DNA of 64,000 nucleotides from Dorea sp. AF36-15AT (lineage in GTDB: Bacteria > Bacillota > Clostridia > Lachnospirales > Lachnospiraceae): contig NZ_QUDV01000001.1 in assembly GCF_003477705.1 (NCBI RefSeq), positions 186,001 to 250,000 on the forward strand, written 5' to 3'. Below, one piece after another: positions 1 through 9,260 of this stretch (the first letter of the stretch is position 1; each line of letters starts with the position of its first letter). The notes under the pieces are model-generated. The model saw only the letters and a list, made by a program, of their open reading frames with translations. It was not told the origin of the DNA and did not search any database. Position numbers and translations under genes: made by a program.

Positions 1-401
1 CGGTAGAGACGTATATTGAGGATCAACATACGTACTTTTTATTGGAATCGCTTGAGGCGCTTCGTAAGAACGGTCGCCTGACCGGATTGAAAGCGATGGT
101 AGCTACAGCACTCAGTATCAAGCCTGTTATGGGCGCTACGCCAGAGGGAACAATCTGTCAGTTGGGACAGGCACGAGGTATGAAGAAAGCCCTGGTGAAG
201 ATGGCAGATGAGATTGCTGCTCATGAGGAGCATGCAGAGGATAAGATCCTTGCGATCAGCCATTGTAACTGCCCGGCGAGAGCTGAAGAGTTGAAGAAGC
301 TGCTGTTGGCCCGCCTGCAGCCGAAGAATGTGATTATTTTGGATACAGCCGGAATCAGCAGCCTGTATGCATCAGATGGCGGTGTGATCGCAGTTATTTA
401 A
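1..401 (+). CDS. DegV family fatty-acid-binding protein, C-terminal part (5' end outside window)
   Basis: The reading frame is open from the left edge (GTA at position 3) to the TAA at 399-401, giving about 132 residues of a protein that starts before the window. The C-terminal text (HCNCPARAEELKKLL, then VIILDTAGISSLYASDGGV) fits the second domain of DegV proteins, which bind a fatty acid and hand it to the fatty acid kinase FakA in Gram-positive bacteria. The TTG at 42 is internal and not the real start. The family call rests on recognition of the C-terminal domain only; the binding-site residues of the N-terminal domain are not visible. Confidence 0.75.
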   Translation, partial: VETYIEDQHTYFLLESLEALRKNGRLTGLKAMVATALSIKPVMGATPEGTICQLGQARGMKKALVKMADEIAAHEEHAEDKILAISHCNCPARAEELKKLLLARLQPKNVIILDTAGISSLYASDGGVIAVI

Positions 402-495
402 CATTGTTCTGTCGATGATTCTATGATATACTATAGAAAGTAGTTGTCAGATGGGAAGTGTGTGACAGCAGCCAGATCAGAAGTATAAGGAGTAC

Positions 496-750
496 ATGGA
501 TATGAGTCAGGCAAAGGTTGATCAGTATAAAAAGGATAAAATGAATCGTAAGAAGAATATGCAGAAGGACAAAGCGAAGCGTGCATTTCGTCGTATCGCA
601 GTCGGGGTTGTCAGCCTTGTGCTGGTAGGATGGCTCGGATATTCTGTATATAATGTGTACGATTCTAATAAGCCACAGCAGACAGCAGAGATTGATTACA
701 GTGCGATCACGAATTATCAGCAGAGTCTGGTTACAACAGATGGTGAATAA
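496..750 (+). CDS. Small single-pass membrane protein of unknown function
   Basis: An 84-residue protein preceded by AAGGAG at 487-492. The first 33 residues are very rich in Lys and Arg (about half), residues 34-54 form one hydrophobic segment, and the remaining ~30 residues are polar and acidic. By the positive-inside rule the basic N-terminus should be cytoplasmic and the tail outside. I do not recognise a named family. It lies between the DegV-type gene and a strong terminator, so it probably ends that transcription unit. Confidence 0.65.
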   Translation: MDMSQAKVDQYKKDKMNRKKNMQKDKAKRAFRRIAVGVVSLVLVGWLGYSVYNVYDSNKPQQTAEIDYSAITNYQQSLVTTDGE

Positions 751-802
751 TAAGTGGCAGATAAGCCCAATAATTTCATAAAAGTGTAACAAAGTGGAGG
801 AT

Positions 803-847
803 TCCCTGTGAATCAGATGAAATAATCTGATTTGCAGGGATTTTTTT
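803..847 (+). terminator. Rho-independent terminator
   Basis: The arms TCCCTGTGAATCAGAT and ATCTGATTTGCAGGGA pair with one or two mismatches around a short GAAATA loop and run into seven T. It separates the upstream unit from the dcw promoter. Confidence 0.85.
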
Positions 848-892
848 GTGTGAGTAAGCGAGTTGTAAATAGGGATTTTTCAAAAATGGGGG

Positions 893-921
893 TTGAAATG
901 ACCTAAAATATGGGTTACAAT
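893..921 (+). promoter_or_regulatory. Promoter of the dcw cluster (sigma-A type)
   Basis: A TTGAAA -35 box (893-898) and a TACAAT -10 box (916-921) are separated by exactly 17 bp. The MraZ boxes begin at the -10 and continue through the transcription start, so bound MraZ would block initiation. Confidence 0.7.
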
Positions 922-975
922 GGTTTCAAGTGGTAGAAAGTGGTGAAAAGTGGTATAAAGTGGTTCGAAAGTGGA
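921..975 (+). promoter_or_regulatory. MraZ operator: phased TGGT direct repeats
   Basis: TGGT occurs at 921, 931, 941, 951 and 961, followed by GTGG at 971; most copies read AAAGTGGT or close to it. The 10-bp period puts every box on the same face of the helix. Direct repeats of this kind in front of mraZ are the known binding site of MraZ, which represses its own operon. That MraZ binds here is inferred from position and motif. Confidence 0.8.
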
Positions 976-1041
976 AGAGAATCCTTTGTACGTTTCAGGA
1001 AGGCTGCTGGGGAGCGGCCGAATGAAAGAGGGTGAGTTCCA

Positions 1042-1485
1042 ATGACGTTGAAAGGAGAATACAGTCATAACATCGATCCGAAGGGTCGATTGATCATTCC
1101 AGCTAAGCTGCGTGACGGATTAGGGGAGCATTTCGTCATCACAAAAGGAATGGAAAACTGCCTGTACGTCTACCCGGAAGCTGAATGGAACGCCTTTGAA
1201 GAAAAACTTAACGCCTTACCAACCACCACAGATAAAAATGCCCGCAAGTTTGCATACTTCTTTCAGGGGTCTGCAACTGACGGCGAACTTGACAAACAAG
1301 GAAGAACACTGATCCCTGCGGTCTTAAGAGATTATGCGATGCTCAGCAAAGAGGTTGTATTTATCGGTATGGGGAAGCGTGCCGAGATATGGGACAAGGC
1401 CAGATGGGATGCGAAGAATGCTGAAGTGGAAGCTGATATTGAGGATATCGCATCTGAGATGGAAGCAAGCGGATTCAGTATCTAG
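1042..1485 (+). CDS. mraZ: Transcriptional regulator MraZ
   Basis: 147 residues, the normal size for the family. It contains the two AbrB/SpoVT-like half-domains, each with the signature DxxGR: DPKGR at residues 12-16 and DKQGR at 84-88. MraZ forms a ring-shaped oligomer and represses the dcw operon by binding direct repeats upstream of its own gene, which are present at 921-975. It is the first gene of the cluster and is followed after 11 bp by rsmH, the usual order. Confidence 0.97.
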   Translation: MTLKGEYSHNIDPKGRLIIPAKLRDGLGEHFVITKGMENCLYVYPEAEWNAFEEKLNALPTTTDKNARKFAYFFQGSATDGELDKQGRTLIPAVLRDYAMLSKEVVFIGMGKRAEIWDKARWDAKNAEVEADIEDIASEMEASGFSI

Positions 1486-1496
1486 GGGAGAAAGAT

Positions 1497-2432
1497 ATGG
1501 AATTCAAACATGTATCAGTATTATTGCAGGAAACGGTTGACGGATTGAACGTTAAACCGGATGGCATCTATGTGGATGGCACACTGGGCGGTGGAGGACA
1601 CAGCTATGAAGTGTGCACCAGATTGGGTGCGAAGGGGAGTATTATAGGAATAGACCAGGATGAGGCGGCAATCGAAGCTGCGAGCATCCGATTAAAGGAC
1701 TTCGGGGAGAAAGTCACAATAGTCCGAAGCAACTACTGTGATATGAAGTCCAGGCTTCATGAATTGGGAATTGACAAGGTCGATGGGATCATGCTGGATC
1801 TGGGCGTATCATCTTATCAGTTAGATACGGCAGATCGGGGATTCTCCTATCGCGAAGATGCACCTCTGGATATGCGGATGGATCAAAGGTCAGAGATGAC
1901 AGCCAGAGACATCGTCAATGACTACAGTGAGATGGATCTCTATCGCGTGATCCGCGATTACGGGGAGGACAAGTTCGCAAAGAATATTGCCAGACATATC
2001 GTCCGGGAACGCGCGAAGAGACCTATCGAAACGACTGGAGAACTGACAGAGGTAATCCGCCATGCAATCCCAATGAAATTTCAAAAGAAAACAGGTCATC
2101 CGGCCAAACGGACGTTTCAGGCAATCCGTATTGAGCTGAACAGAGAATTGGATGTACTCAGGGATTCTCTGGATGACATGATCGATATGTTGAATCCGGG
2201 AGGAAGGTTATGTATTATTACCTTCCATTCTTTGGAAGACCGGATCGTGAAGAGTGCATTTAAGAAAAATGAAAATCCATGTACCTGTCCGAGTGATTTT
2301 CCGGTATGCGTATGTGGTAAAGTCTCAAAAGGACGAGTAATTACCAGAAAGCCAATTCTTCCAAGCGAGGAAGAAATGGAGGTTAACAGCAGATCCAAGA
2401 GTGCCAAGCTCAGGATCTTTGAACGGAGTTAA
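1497..2432 (+). CDS. rsmH: 16S rRNA (cytosine-1402 N4) methyltransferase RsmH
   Basis: 311 residues, matching the family length. The SAM-binding motif [10 protein letters not shown] lies near residue 28 and the catalytic-region motif ITFHSLEDR near residue 240. The enzyme methylates N4 of C1402 in the decoding centre of 16S rRNA. A good ribosome binding site (AGGGGAGAAAG) precedes the ATG. The C-terminal part carries the [12 protein letters not shown] cysteine cluster often seen in Firmicutes RsmH. Confidence 0.97.
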   Translation: MEFKHVSVLLQETVDGLNVKPDGIYVDGTLGGGGHSYEVCTRLGAKGSIIGIDQDEAAIEAASIRLKDFGEKVTIVRSNYCDMKSRLHELGIDKVDGIMLDLGVSSYQLDTADRGFSYREDAPLDMRMDQRSEMTARDIVNDYSEMDLYRVIRDYGEDKFAKNIARHIVRERAKRPIETTGELTEVIRHAIPMKFQKKTGHPAKRTFQAIRIELNRELDVLRDSLDDMIDMLNPGGRLCIITFHSLEDRIVKSAFKKNENPCTCPSDFPVCVCGKVSKGRVITRKPILPSEEEMEVNSRSKSAKLRIFERS

Positions 2433-2462
2433 ATGATTAATTAGTAGAAAGGGGAGAGGGGT

Positions 2463-2999
2463 ATGGCAGCAAGAACATCTGCAAGAAGACGAGTTCAGAA
2501 TCAGCGGGTATCTGGTTCGGCAGGAATGTATGTATATGGCAATGCTGTTCCGAAGCCAGCCTACGAACCGCAGCGCAGAACTGCAGAGCCGGCGAGACGT
2601 CAGCATGTAAGTCATCAGGTGAAGCAGAATCGCAAGAAAGCCATGGGGATTAACAAAGCTTACGTGGTGTTTCTTTCGGTTGCAGCAATTTTAATGCTGG
2701 TAGTCTGTGTGCAGTATGTACAGTTACGTGCAGAGCTTACAAACCGCTCCAAGAATATTACAGCACTTCAGGAGGAACTTGCGAATCTGAATGAAGCGAA
2801 TACGACAAAGTACAATGCAGTGATGGATTCCGTGAATCTGGAAGAGGTTCGTGAGAAAGCCATGGATGATCTGGGAATGGTATATGCCAATGAGAACCAG
2901 GTGGTAGAATACGATAATCCCGATGGAGATTATATCAAGCAGTATGAGCAGATTCCGGATGAAGGAGTTGTTGCCAGTTCTGCAAAAACGAATGAATAA
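2463..2999 (+). CDS. ftsL: FtsL/DivIC-like cell division membrane protein
   Basis: 178 residues with a long basic cytoplasmic region (1-65), one membrane segment (about 66-86) and a predicted coiled coil (about 87-115) ending in an acidic tail. This topology and its place between rsmH and the first transpeptidase are typical of FtsL, which recruits the septal FtsW-PBP pair. FtsL sequences are poorly conserved, so the name depends on topology and gene order. Confidence 0.75.
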   Translation: MAARTSARRRVQNQRVSGSAGMYVYGNAVPKPAYEPQRRTAEPARRQHVSHQVKQNRKKAMGINKAYVVFLSVAAILMLVVCVQYVQLRAELTNRSKNITALQEELANLNEANTTKYNAVMDSVNLEEVREKAMDDLGMVYANENQVVEYDNPDGDYIKQYEQIPDEGVVASSAKTNE

Positions 3000-3008
3000 G
3001 GTGGAAAT

Positions 3009-5063
3009 ATGATCAGAAAAGTAAAATCCTATTTGATAAAGAAATTTCCCAAATTTATGCAAAAGAAGCTGGTATTGCTCTATGGAGTTATTATACTGGC
3101 TTTTGTTGTTCTTGTGGGAAGGGTAACTTATATCAATGCCAGATCCGGCGATGAATACACCAGAGTGGTGCTGGAGCAGCAACAGTATGATAGTCAGACG
3201 ATCCCTTATAAGAGAGGAGATATCACAGACCGTAATGGGACAAAGCTTGCAACGAGTGAACGAGTGTATAATGTGATCCTAGATGTGAAAGCATTAAAGA
3301 GTGATGATGCCTATGAGACGCCGACGATCGCTGCGCTGGTGGATTGTTTCGATCTGAAAGAAAGTGATATTCAGAAAGTAATCGAGGATAATCCGGACAG
3401 CAGATATCAGATTCTGAAAAAAGGGGTGGAATATGCAACTGCCCAGAAGTTTGAGAAGCTGACAGCGGATACGGAGAATAACTCTAATATTAAGGGCATA
3501 TGGCTGGAAGAAGATTATGTGAGAAAATATCCATATAATACACTGGCAAGTGATGTGATTGGTTTTACTTCTGACGGTAATGTGGGAAATAATGGTATCG
3601 AGGGATATTATAACTCTACGTTAAATGGAAGTGACGGACGCAGATACGGATATCTGGATTCAGATTCGACGGTAGAGAGAACGGTGAAAGAGCCGACCAA
3701 TGGAGATACCGTAGTGTCTACGATTGATCTTCAGGTACAGAGTATCGTAGAAAAACATATTCTTGCATTCAATGAAGAACATAAGAATTATGCCTATGAT
3801 GGCGAAGGTAGTAAAAACACGGCGGTAATCGTAATGAATCCACAGAATGGAGAGATCATTGCAGAAGCGAGTTATCCGAATTATGATCTGAATAATCCAA
3901 GAGATCTTTCCGGTTATTATACGGAAGAGCAATTAAAGGCAATGTCAGATGATGATAAACTGGAAGCATTGAATTCTCTGTGGAAAAATTTCTGTATCAG
4001 CGATACGTATGAGCCTGGATCAACTATTAAACCGTTTACGGTAGCAACAGCATTGGAGACTGGAGCATTGAAAGGAGACGAGACCTTCTATTGCGGCGGT
4101 ATGCTGCATGTGGGAGATCACGATATTCACTGTATCAATCGGGAAGGACATGGCACACAGACCATCAAAGAGGCTGTGCAGAATTCCTGTAACGTGGCAT
4201 TGATGCAGATCGGAGCATTGATCGGTAAAGACAACCTTAGCAAGTATCAGCATGTATTTGGATTTGGTGAGTTGACAGGTATTGATCTTCCGGGAGATGC
4301 CTCTACAGAAGGTCTGTTGTATACGCCGGAAAATATGGATGATGCCAGCCTGGCAACCAACTCATTTGGACAGAACTTTAACGTAACTATGACACAGTTG
4401 GTATCTGGTTTCTGTTCTCTGATCAATGGCGGCGATTATTATGAGCCACATGTGGTAAAACAGATCCAGAACGAGAATGGCAATGTGATCGAGACGAAGA
4501 ATCCAGTGCTTGTAAAACGGACTGTTTCCCAGGAAACCAGTACCATGGTCAAGGACTACATGCGTGGTGTAGTTGAAAATGGTAGTGGTAAGAAGGCTAA
4601 TCTGGAAGGCTACGAAGTAGGAGGTAAAACAGGCACAGCCGAGAAGCTTCCTCGTGATAATGGTAAGTATTTGGTATCTTTTATCGGTTATGCACCACAG
4701 GAGAATCCGGAAGTGGTTGTGTATGTGGTTATCGATGAGGTCAATGATTATGATCAGGCACAGAGTTCTTATGCGGTACAGATGGCAGCCGATATCATGA
4801 AAGAGATTTTTCCATATCTCGGAATTACAACGGTGGAAGGATATGAGCCGACAACTGATGATGCATCAACAGCTGACAGTACATCAACAGACACTGCTGT
4901 GGAAAGTACAACTACAGACAGTACTTCTACAGGAACTGCATATACCAATGGTACATCGGGAAGTTCAGACAGTCCGTATGAAGGATACGAACTTGCATCG
5001 GATGGATACTACTATGGTATGGATGGGTATTACGATAAATATGGTAATTTCTATACCTATTAA
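3009..5063 (+). CDS. Class B penicillin-binding protein (FtsI/PBP2B/SpoVD type), first of two
   Basis: A 684-residue transpeptidase with an N-terminal membrane anchor (about 20-41), a dimerisation domain, and the transpeptidase motifs S338-T-I-K341, S393-C-N395 and K540-T-G542. It cross-links septal or spore-cortex peptidoglycan. No PASTA domain is present; instead the last ~70 residues form a Ser/Thr/Asp-rich linker followed by a Tyr/Gly-rich end with repeated GYY-like steps. It starts 9 bp after ftsL. Which of the two tandem PBPs is vegetative and which is sporulation-specific cannot be decided from sequence. Confidence 0.92.
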   Translation: MIRKVKSYLIKKFPKFMQKKLVLLYGVIILAFVVLVGRVTYINARSGDEYTRVVLEQQQYDSQTIPYKRGDITDRNGTKLATSERVYNVILDVKALKSDDAYETPTIAALVDCFDLKESDIQKVIEDNPDSRYQILKKGVEYATAQKFEKLTADTENNSNIKGIWLEEDYVRKYPYNTLASDVIGFTSDGNVGNNGIEGYYNSTLNGSDGRRYGYLDSDSTVERTVKEPTNGDTVVSTIDLQVQSIVEKHILAFNEEHKNYAYDGEGSKNTAVIVMNPQNGEIIAEASYPNYDLNNPRDLSGYYTEEQLKAMSDDDKLEALNSLWKNFCISDTYEPGSTIKPFTVATALETGALKGDETFYCGGMLHVGDHDIHCINREGHGTQTIKEAVQNSCNVALMQIGALIGKDNLSKYQHVFGFGELTGIDLPGDASTEGLLYTPENMDDASLATNSFGQNFNVTMTQLVSGFCSLINGGDYYEPHVVKQIQNENGNVIETKNPVLVKRTVSQETSTMVKDYMRGVVENGSGKKANLEGYEVGGKTGTAEKLPRDNGKYLVSFIGYAPQENPEVVVYVVIDEVNDYDQAQSSYAVQMAADIMKEIFPYLGITTVEGYEPTTDDASTADSTSTDTAVESTTTDSTSTGTAYTNGTSGSSDSPYEGYELASDGYYYGMDGYYDKYGNFYTY

Positions 5064-5088
5064 ACATAAAAAAGAATAAATAAGCATA

Positions 5089-5140
5089 ACCCCACAAGAC
5101 GAACCGTAAACTGTATGGAATCGTATTGTGGGGTTTCTTG
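5089..5140 (+). promoter_or_regulatory. Hairpin abutting the start of the second PBP gene
   Basis: AACCCCACAA (5089-5098) pairs perfectly with TTGTGGGGTT (5126-5135) around a 27-nt loop. The 3' arm is followed by TTCTTG, a poor T-run. The arm also contains GTGGGG, the only purine-rich stretch that could serve as ribosome binding site for the TTG start at 5142. It could be a weak terminator or a translational switch. Confidence 0.55.
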
Positions 5141-5141
5141 A

Positions 5142-6860
5142 TTGAAGAACAGAACATATAACAGAAAAAAGATATGTGTCGTATTCCTTGCGGCTCTTGG
5201 AATTGTAATCTTTCTGATAGGGAGAATGGTGTATCTGATGATCTTTGAAGCGGAGTATTATCAGAAAAAGGCAGAGGCACTGCATGAACGGGAGCGTGAT
5301 ATCAAAGCGGCAAGAGGGGAGATCATTGATTGCAATGGAACGGTACTTGCTACGAATAAAACAGTTTGTACGATTTCGGTCATTCACAGTCAGATTAAAG
5401 ATCCGGAGCGGGTGATCCGTTCTCTCTCAGAACTTCTCGATATGGATGAAGAAGCAGTTCGGAAAAGGGTAGAGAAGGTGTCATCTATTGAAAGGATTCA
5501 GACAAATGTGGAGAAAGAAATAGGAGATAAGATCCGGGATCTGGAACTTGCAGGAGTAAAAGTGGATGAAGATTTTAAACGGTATTATCCGTATCATGAA
5601 CTGGCGTCTACAGTGCTTGGATTTACCGGAGGAGATAATCAGGGAATCATTGGTCTGGAAGTGAAGTACGAGGACTGGCTGGCGGGAACGGATGGCAAGA
5701 TTCTGACCGTGACGGATGCCAGGGGTGTGGAGCTAGATAAGATCGCAGAGGACCGATTAGAACCGGTGCCGGGGAAAACATTGCAGCTCAGTATGGACTA
5801 CAATATTCAGATGTATGCGCAGCAGATGGCTGAGAAGGTCATGGAAGAAAAACAGGCAGATGGCGTATCGATCATCCTGATGAATCCTTCGAATGGGGAA
5901 CTGTATGCAATGGTAAATGTGCCGGAATTTGATCTGGATGATCCGTTTACTTTACCGCAGGGGACAGTGGGACTTACGGAAGAAGAAAAACAGGATGCGC
6001 TCAATCAGATGTGGAGGAATCGCAGTATCAATGACACATATGAACCCGGATCTGTATTCAAGGTGGTGACGGCGGCTGCCTGTCTGGAGGAAGGCGTGGT
6101 CACTACGCAGGATCAGTTTCATTGTCCGGGATATTATGTGGTGGAAGACCGTAGAATCCGTTGTCATAAAATAGGCGGACATGGATCAGAGACTTTTGTG
6201 CAGGGGATCCAGAATTCCTGCAACCCGGTATTTATTAATATTGGTCTGCGGCTTGGCGTGGATCGGTTCTGTGATTATTATGATCAGTTTGGTCTGCTTG
6301 GAAATACAGGCGTGGATCTGCCGGGCGAAGCATCTACCATTATGCATCAGCGGAAGAATATCGGGCAGGTGGAGCTTGCAACCATGTCTTTTGGACAGTC
6401 CTTTCAGGTGACACCTATCCAGATGGCGACAACATTCAGTTCTATTATTAATGGAGGCAACCGTGTGACACCACATTTCGGGAAACGGGTATTGGATCAG
6501 GACGGAACGGTGGCGGAGACATTTTCGGATAAAAAAGGGAAACGGATTTTATCAGAAGAAACATCAGCAACAATGCGTGCACTTCTGGAAAGTGTTGTGT
6601 CAGAAGGTGGTGGTAAGAATGCTGCTGTAGAAGGTTATCGTATTGGAGGAAAGACAGCGACTTCCCAGACACTGCCACGTAGTGCGAATAAATACATTTC
6701 CTCTTTTGTGGGATTTGCGCCGGCAGATGATCCGCAGATTCTCGGGATGTGTATTATCTATAATCCACAGGGAGTGTATTACGGAGGGACTATAGCGGCT
6801 CCTGTAATCGGAAAAATCTTCGAAAATATCCTTCCCTATCTTGGCATTGAAAAAGAATAA
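5142..6860 (+). CDS. Class B penicillin-binding protein (SpoVD/FtsI type), second of two, with KTA in place of KTG
   Basis: A 572-residue paralogue of the preceding protein: membrane anchor (about 11-32), dimerisation domain, then S304-V-F-K307, S359-C-N361 and K504-T-A506. The third motif is normally KTG, so the Gly to Ala change is notable. The start must be the TTG at 5142: the codon before it is a TGA stop and the next Met codon lies inside the membrane segment. The protein lacks the repetitive tail of its neighbour and has no PASTA domain. A sporulation role like SpoVD is plausible, not shown. Confidence 0.9.
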   Translation: MKNRTYNRKKICVVFLAALGIVIFLIGRMVYLMIFEAEYYQKKAEALHERERDIKAARGEIIDCNGTVLATNKTVCTISVIHSQIKDPERVIRSLSELLDMDEEAVRKRVEKVSSIERIQTNVEKEIGDKIRDLELAGVKVDEDFKRYYPYHELASTVLGFTGGDNQGIIGLEVKYEDWLAGTDGKILTVTDARGVELDKIAEDRLEPVPGKTLQLSMDYNIQMYAQQMAEKVMEEKQADGVSIILMNPSNGELYAMVNVPEFDLDDPFTLPQGTVGLTEEEKQDALNQMWRNRSINDTYEPGSVFKVVTAAACLEEGVVTTQDQFHCPGYYVVEDRRIRCHKIGGHGSETFVQGIQNSCNPVFINIGLRLGVDRFCDYYDQFGLLGNTGVDLPGEASTIMHQRKNIGQVELATMSFGQSFQVTPIQMATTFSSIINGGNRVTPHFGKRVLDQDGTVAETFSDKKGKRILSEETSATMRALLESVVSEGGGKNAAVEGYRIGGKTATSQTLPRSANKYISSFVGFAPADDPQILGMCIIYNPQGVYYGGTIAAPVIGKIFENILPYLGIEKE

Positions 6861-6917
6861 GAAATGAAGTATACTGTTTTAAGTTAGAAAAAAGCAAAAG
6901 AGACGATGAGGTGTGTT

Positions 6918-7874
6918 ATGGATTATAAAATATTTATTCCGGTATTGGTGTCATTCGCGTTAAGTGCAATTATGGGACCAGTGATCATTCCTGTACTGAG
7001 GAACCTGAAGATGGGGCAGACAGAGAGAGAGGAAGGAGTAAAAGAGCATTTGAAAAAAGCTGGAACGCCAACTATGGGAGGCGTGATCATCCTGCTCAGT
7101 ATACTGATTACTTCGTTGCTTTACATCAGAAGTAATCCGCAGATCATTCCGGTACTTTTTGTGACGATCGGTTTTGGCCTGATTGGATTCCTGGATGATT
7201 ATCTGAAGGTAGTCATGAAGCGTTCGGACGGATTGTTTCCAAAACAGAAGATGGCGTTACAGATTGTAGTAACAGCAATCTTTGCATATTATCTGGTGAA
7301 AGTGGCAGGCATTTCTTTGAAAATGCTGGTTCCGTTTTCAGGTGGAAGGTATCTGGATCTTGGATGGCTTGCAATTCCGGTACTGTTCTTTGCAGTGATC
7401 GGTACAGTCAATGGTGTGAACTTTACGGATGGACTTGACGGATTGGCTTCCAGTGTTACTGTACTTGTGGCTACGTTCTTCACTGTGGTTGCGATTGGTA
7501 CCAAGAGCGGGATTGAGCCTGTGACCGGAGCAGTTGTAGGTGCGCTGCTTGGATTCCTTCTGTTCAATGTATATCCGGCAAGCGTGTTTATGGGAGATAC
7601 AGGCTCCCTGGCATTAGGAGGATTTGTGGCTTCCGCGGCGTATATGCTTCAGATGCCGTTATTCATTATTATTGTAGGTCTGATTTATCTGGTAGAGGTA
7701 CTGTCAGTTATCATTCAGGTTACCTACTTTAAGAAAACCGGTGGAAAGAGAATTTTTAAGATGGCACCGATCCATCATCACTTTGAACTTTGTGGCTGGT
7801 CAGAGACCAGAGTTGTGGCTGTATTTTCTATTATTACAGCATTGCTTTGCATGGTTGCGCTGATGGCTATGTAA
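6918..7874 (+). CDS. mraY: Phospho-N-acetylmuramoyl-pentapeptide transferase MraY
   Basis: About 318 residues, polytopic. It carries the conserved MraY motifs FLDDYLKV, NGVNFTDGLDGLA and the His-rich APIHHHFE near the C-terminus. It moves phospho-MurNAc-pentapeptide from UDP to undecaprenyl phosphate, making lipid I at the inner face of the membrane. I prefer the ATG at 6918, which has GAGGTG just upstream, over the in-frame ATG at 6906, which lies inside that site. Confidence 0.97.
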   Translation: MDYKIFIPVLVSFALSAIMGPVIIPVLRNLKMGQTEREEGVKEHLKKAGTPTMGGVIILLSILITSLLYIRSNPQIIPVLFVTIGFGLIGFLDDYLKVVMKRSDGLFPKQKMALQIVVTAIFAYYLVKVAGISLKMLVPFSGGRYLDLGWLAIPVLFFAVIGTVNGVNFTDGLDGLASSVTVLVATFFTVVAIGTKSGIEPVTGAVVGALLGFLLFNVYPASVFMGDTGSLALGGFVASAAYMLQMPLFIIIVGLIYLVEVLSVIIQVTYFKKTGGKRIFKMAPIHHHFELCGWSETRVVAVFSIITALLCMVALMAM

Positions 7875-7891
7875 CAGATTAGGAGGATATC

Positions 7892-9244
7892 ATGGATATA
7901 GCAGGAAAAAATGTGCTGGTGTTCGGTTCTGGTATCAGCGGAATCGGAGCAGCAGGACTTCTGGAAGAACGAGGAGCGTCTGTGACGCTTTATGATGGCA
8001 ATGACAAGCTGGATGTGGAGGAGATCCGCGGCAAGATGAAGGATGGCGCGAAGACGGATATCGTGTTGGGAGAGTTCCCGGAAGAGCTTCTTGGTAAACT
8101 TGATCTGGTGATCATCAGTCCCGGTGTGCCGACGGATCTTCCGATCGTGAATCGCATGCGGGAATCAGATATTCCGGTAGTAGGCGAGATTGAGCTTGCA
8201 TATGAGCTTGGCAAAGGAGAAGTACTTGCGATTACCGGTACCAATGGTAAGACTACGACGACAGCACTTCTTGGAGAGATCATGAAGGCTGTATATGACA
8301 GCGCATTTGTAGTTGGTAATATCGGAATCCCTTACACCAATGTAGTAGATGAGACCAGAGATGATTCTGTGATCGTAGCGGAGATGAGCAGTTTCCAGTT
8401 GGAGAGTATTGTAGACTTCAGACCGAGAGTATCTGCTATCCTGAATATTACACCGGACCATCTGAACCGTCATCATACGATGGAAGCATACATACAGGCT
8501 AAGAAAAATGTGGCGATCAATCAGACAGCAGAAGATACCTGTGTATTGAATTATGAGGACGAAGTACTTCGTGAATTTGGTGAAACATTGCAGACGAAGG
8601 TTCTATATTTCAGCAGCAAGCGTAAACTGGATAAAGGAATCTATCTGGATGATGGTAACATCATTTACCGGAATCCGGATGAATGTCTGGTGTGCAATGT
8701 AAAGGAGCTTAAACTTCTTGGTGTACACAATTATGAGAATGTAATGGCAGCAGTTGCTATGGCAGCAGCTTACGGTGTGCCGATGGACAGTATCCGTAAG
8801 ACGATTAAAGAATTTGCAGGAGTAGAACACCGTATTGAATTTGTGGCAGAGAAGAATGGTGTGGCATATTACAATGATTCCAAGGGGACGAATCCGGATG
8901 CTGCGATCCGTGGAATTCAGGCAATGAACCGTCCAACGTATCTGATCGGTGGTGGTTACGATAAACAGTCCGAGTATAAAGAATGGATTGAGAGTTTTGA
9001 TGGCAAAGTAAAGAAACTGCTTCTGATCGGACAGACCAGAGAAAAGATTGCCAAAGAGGCAGAAGAGTGTGGATTTACGGATATTATGCTGTTAGATACA
9101 TTTGAAGATGCGGTGCTTACAGCTGCAAAGCTTGCTGAGCCAGGAGAGGCAGTGCTTTTGTCTCCGGCATGTGCAAGCTGGGGGATGTTTAAGAACTACG
9201 AAGAACGCGGAGATAAATTTAAAGAAATTGTAAATTCTCTGTAA
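7892..9244 (+). CDS. murD: UDP-N-acetylmuramoyl-L-alanine--D-glutamate ligase MurD
   Basis: 450 residues, the normal MurD length. N-terminal Rossmann-like UDP-binding domain (GSGISGIGAA near residue 12), the ATP-binding P-loop GTNGKTTTT near residue 115, the NITPDHLNRH motif near residue 186, and a C-terminal ligase domain with the YNDSKGTNPDA segment. It adds D-Glu to UDP-MurNAc-L-Ala in the cytoplasm. A strong AGGAGG precedes the ATG. Confidence 0.97.
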   Translation: MDIAGKNVLVFGSGISGIGAAGLLEERGASVTLYDGNDKLDVEEIRGKMKDGAKTDIVLGEFPEELLGKLDLVIISPGVPTDLPIVNRMRESDIPVVGEIELAYELGKGEVLAITGTNGKTTTTALLGEIMKAVYDSAFVVGNIGIPYTNVVDETRDDSVIVAEMSSFQLESIVDFRPRVSAILNITPDHLNRHHTMEAYIQAKKNVAINQTAEDTCVLNYEDEVLREFGETLQTKVLYFSSKRKLDKGIYLDDGNIIYRNPDECLVCNVKELKLLGVHNYENVMAAVAMAAAYGVPMDSIRKTIKEFAGVEHRIEFVAEKNGVAYYNDSKGTNPDAAIRGIQAMNRPTYLIGGGYDKQSEYKEWIESFDGKVKKLLLIGQTREKIAKEAEECGFTDIMLLDTFEDAVLTAAKLAEPGEAVLLSPACASWGMFKNYEERGDKFKEIVNSL

Positions 9245-9260
9245 GGAGGCTTGGCGCTTC

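Noticed and set aside
921..975. CRISPR-like or VNTR repeats before mraZ
   Set aside because: The units are only 10 bp, sit on the promoter, and match known MraZ boxes.
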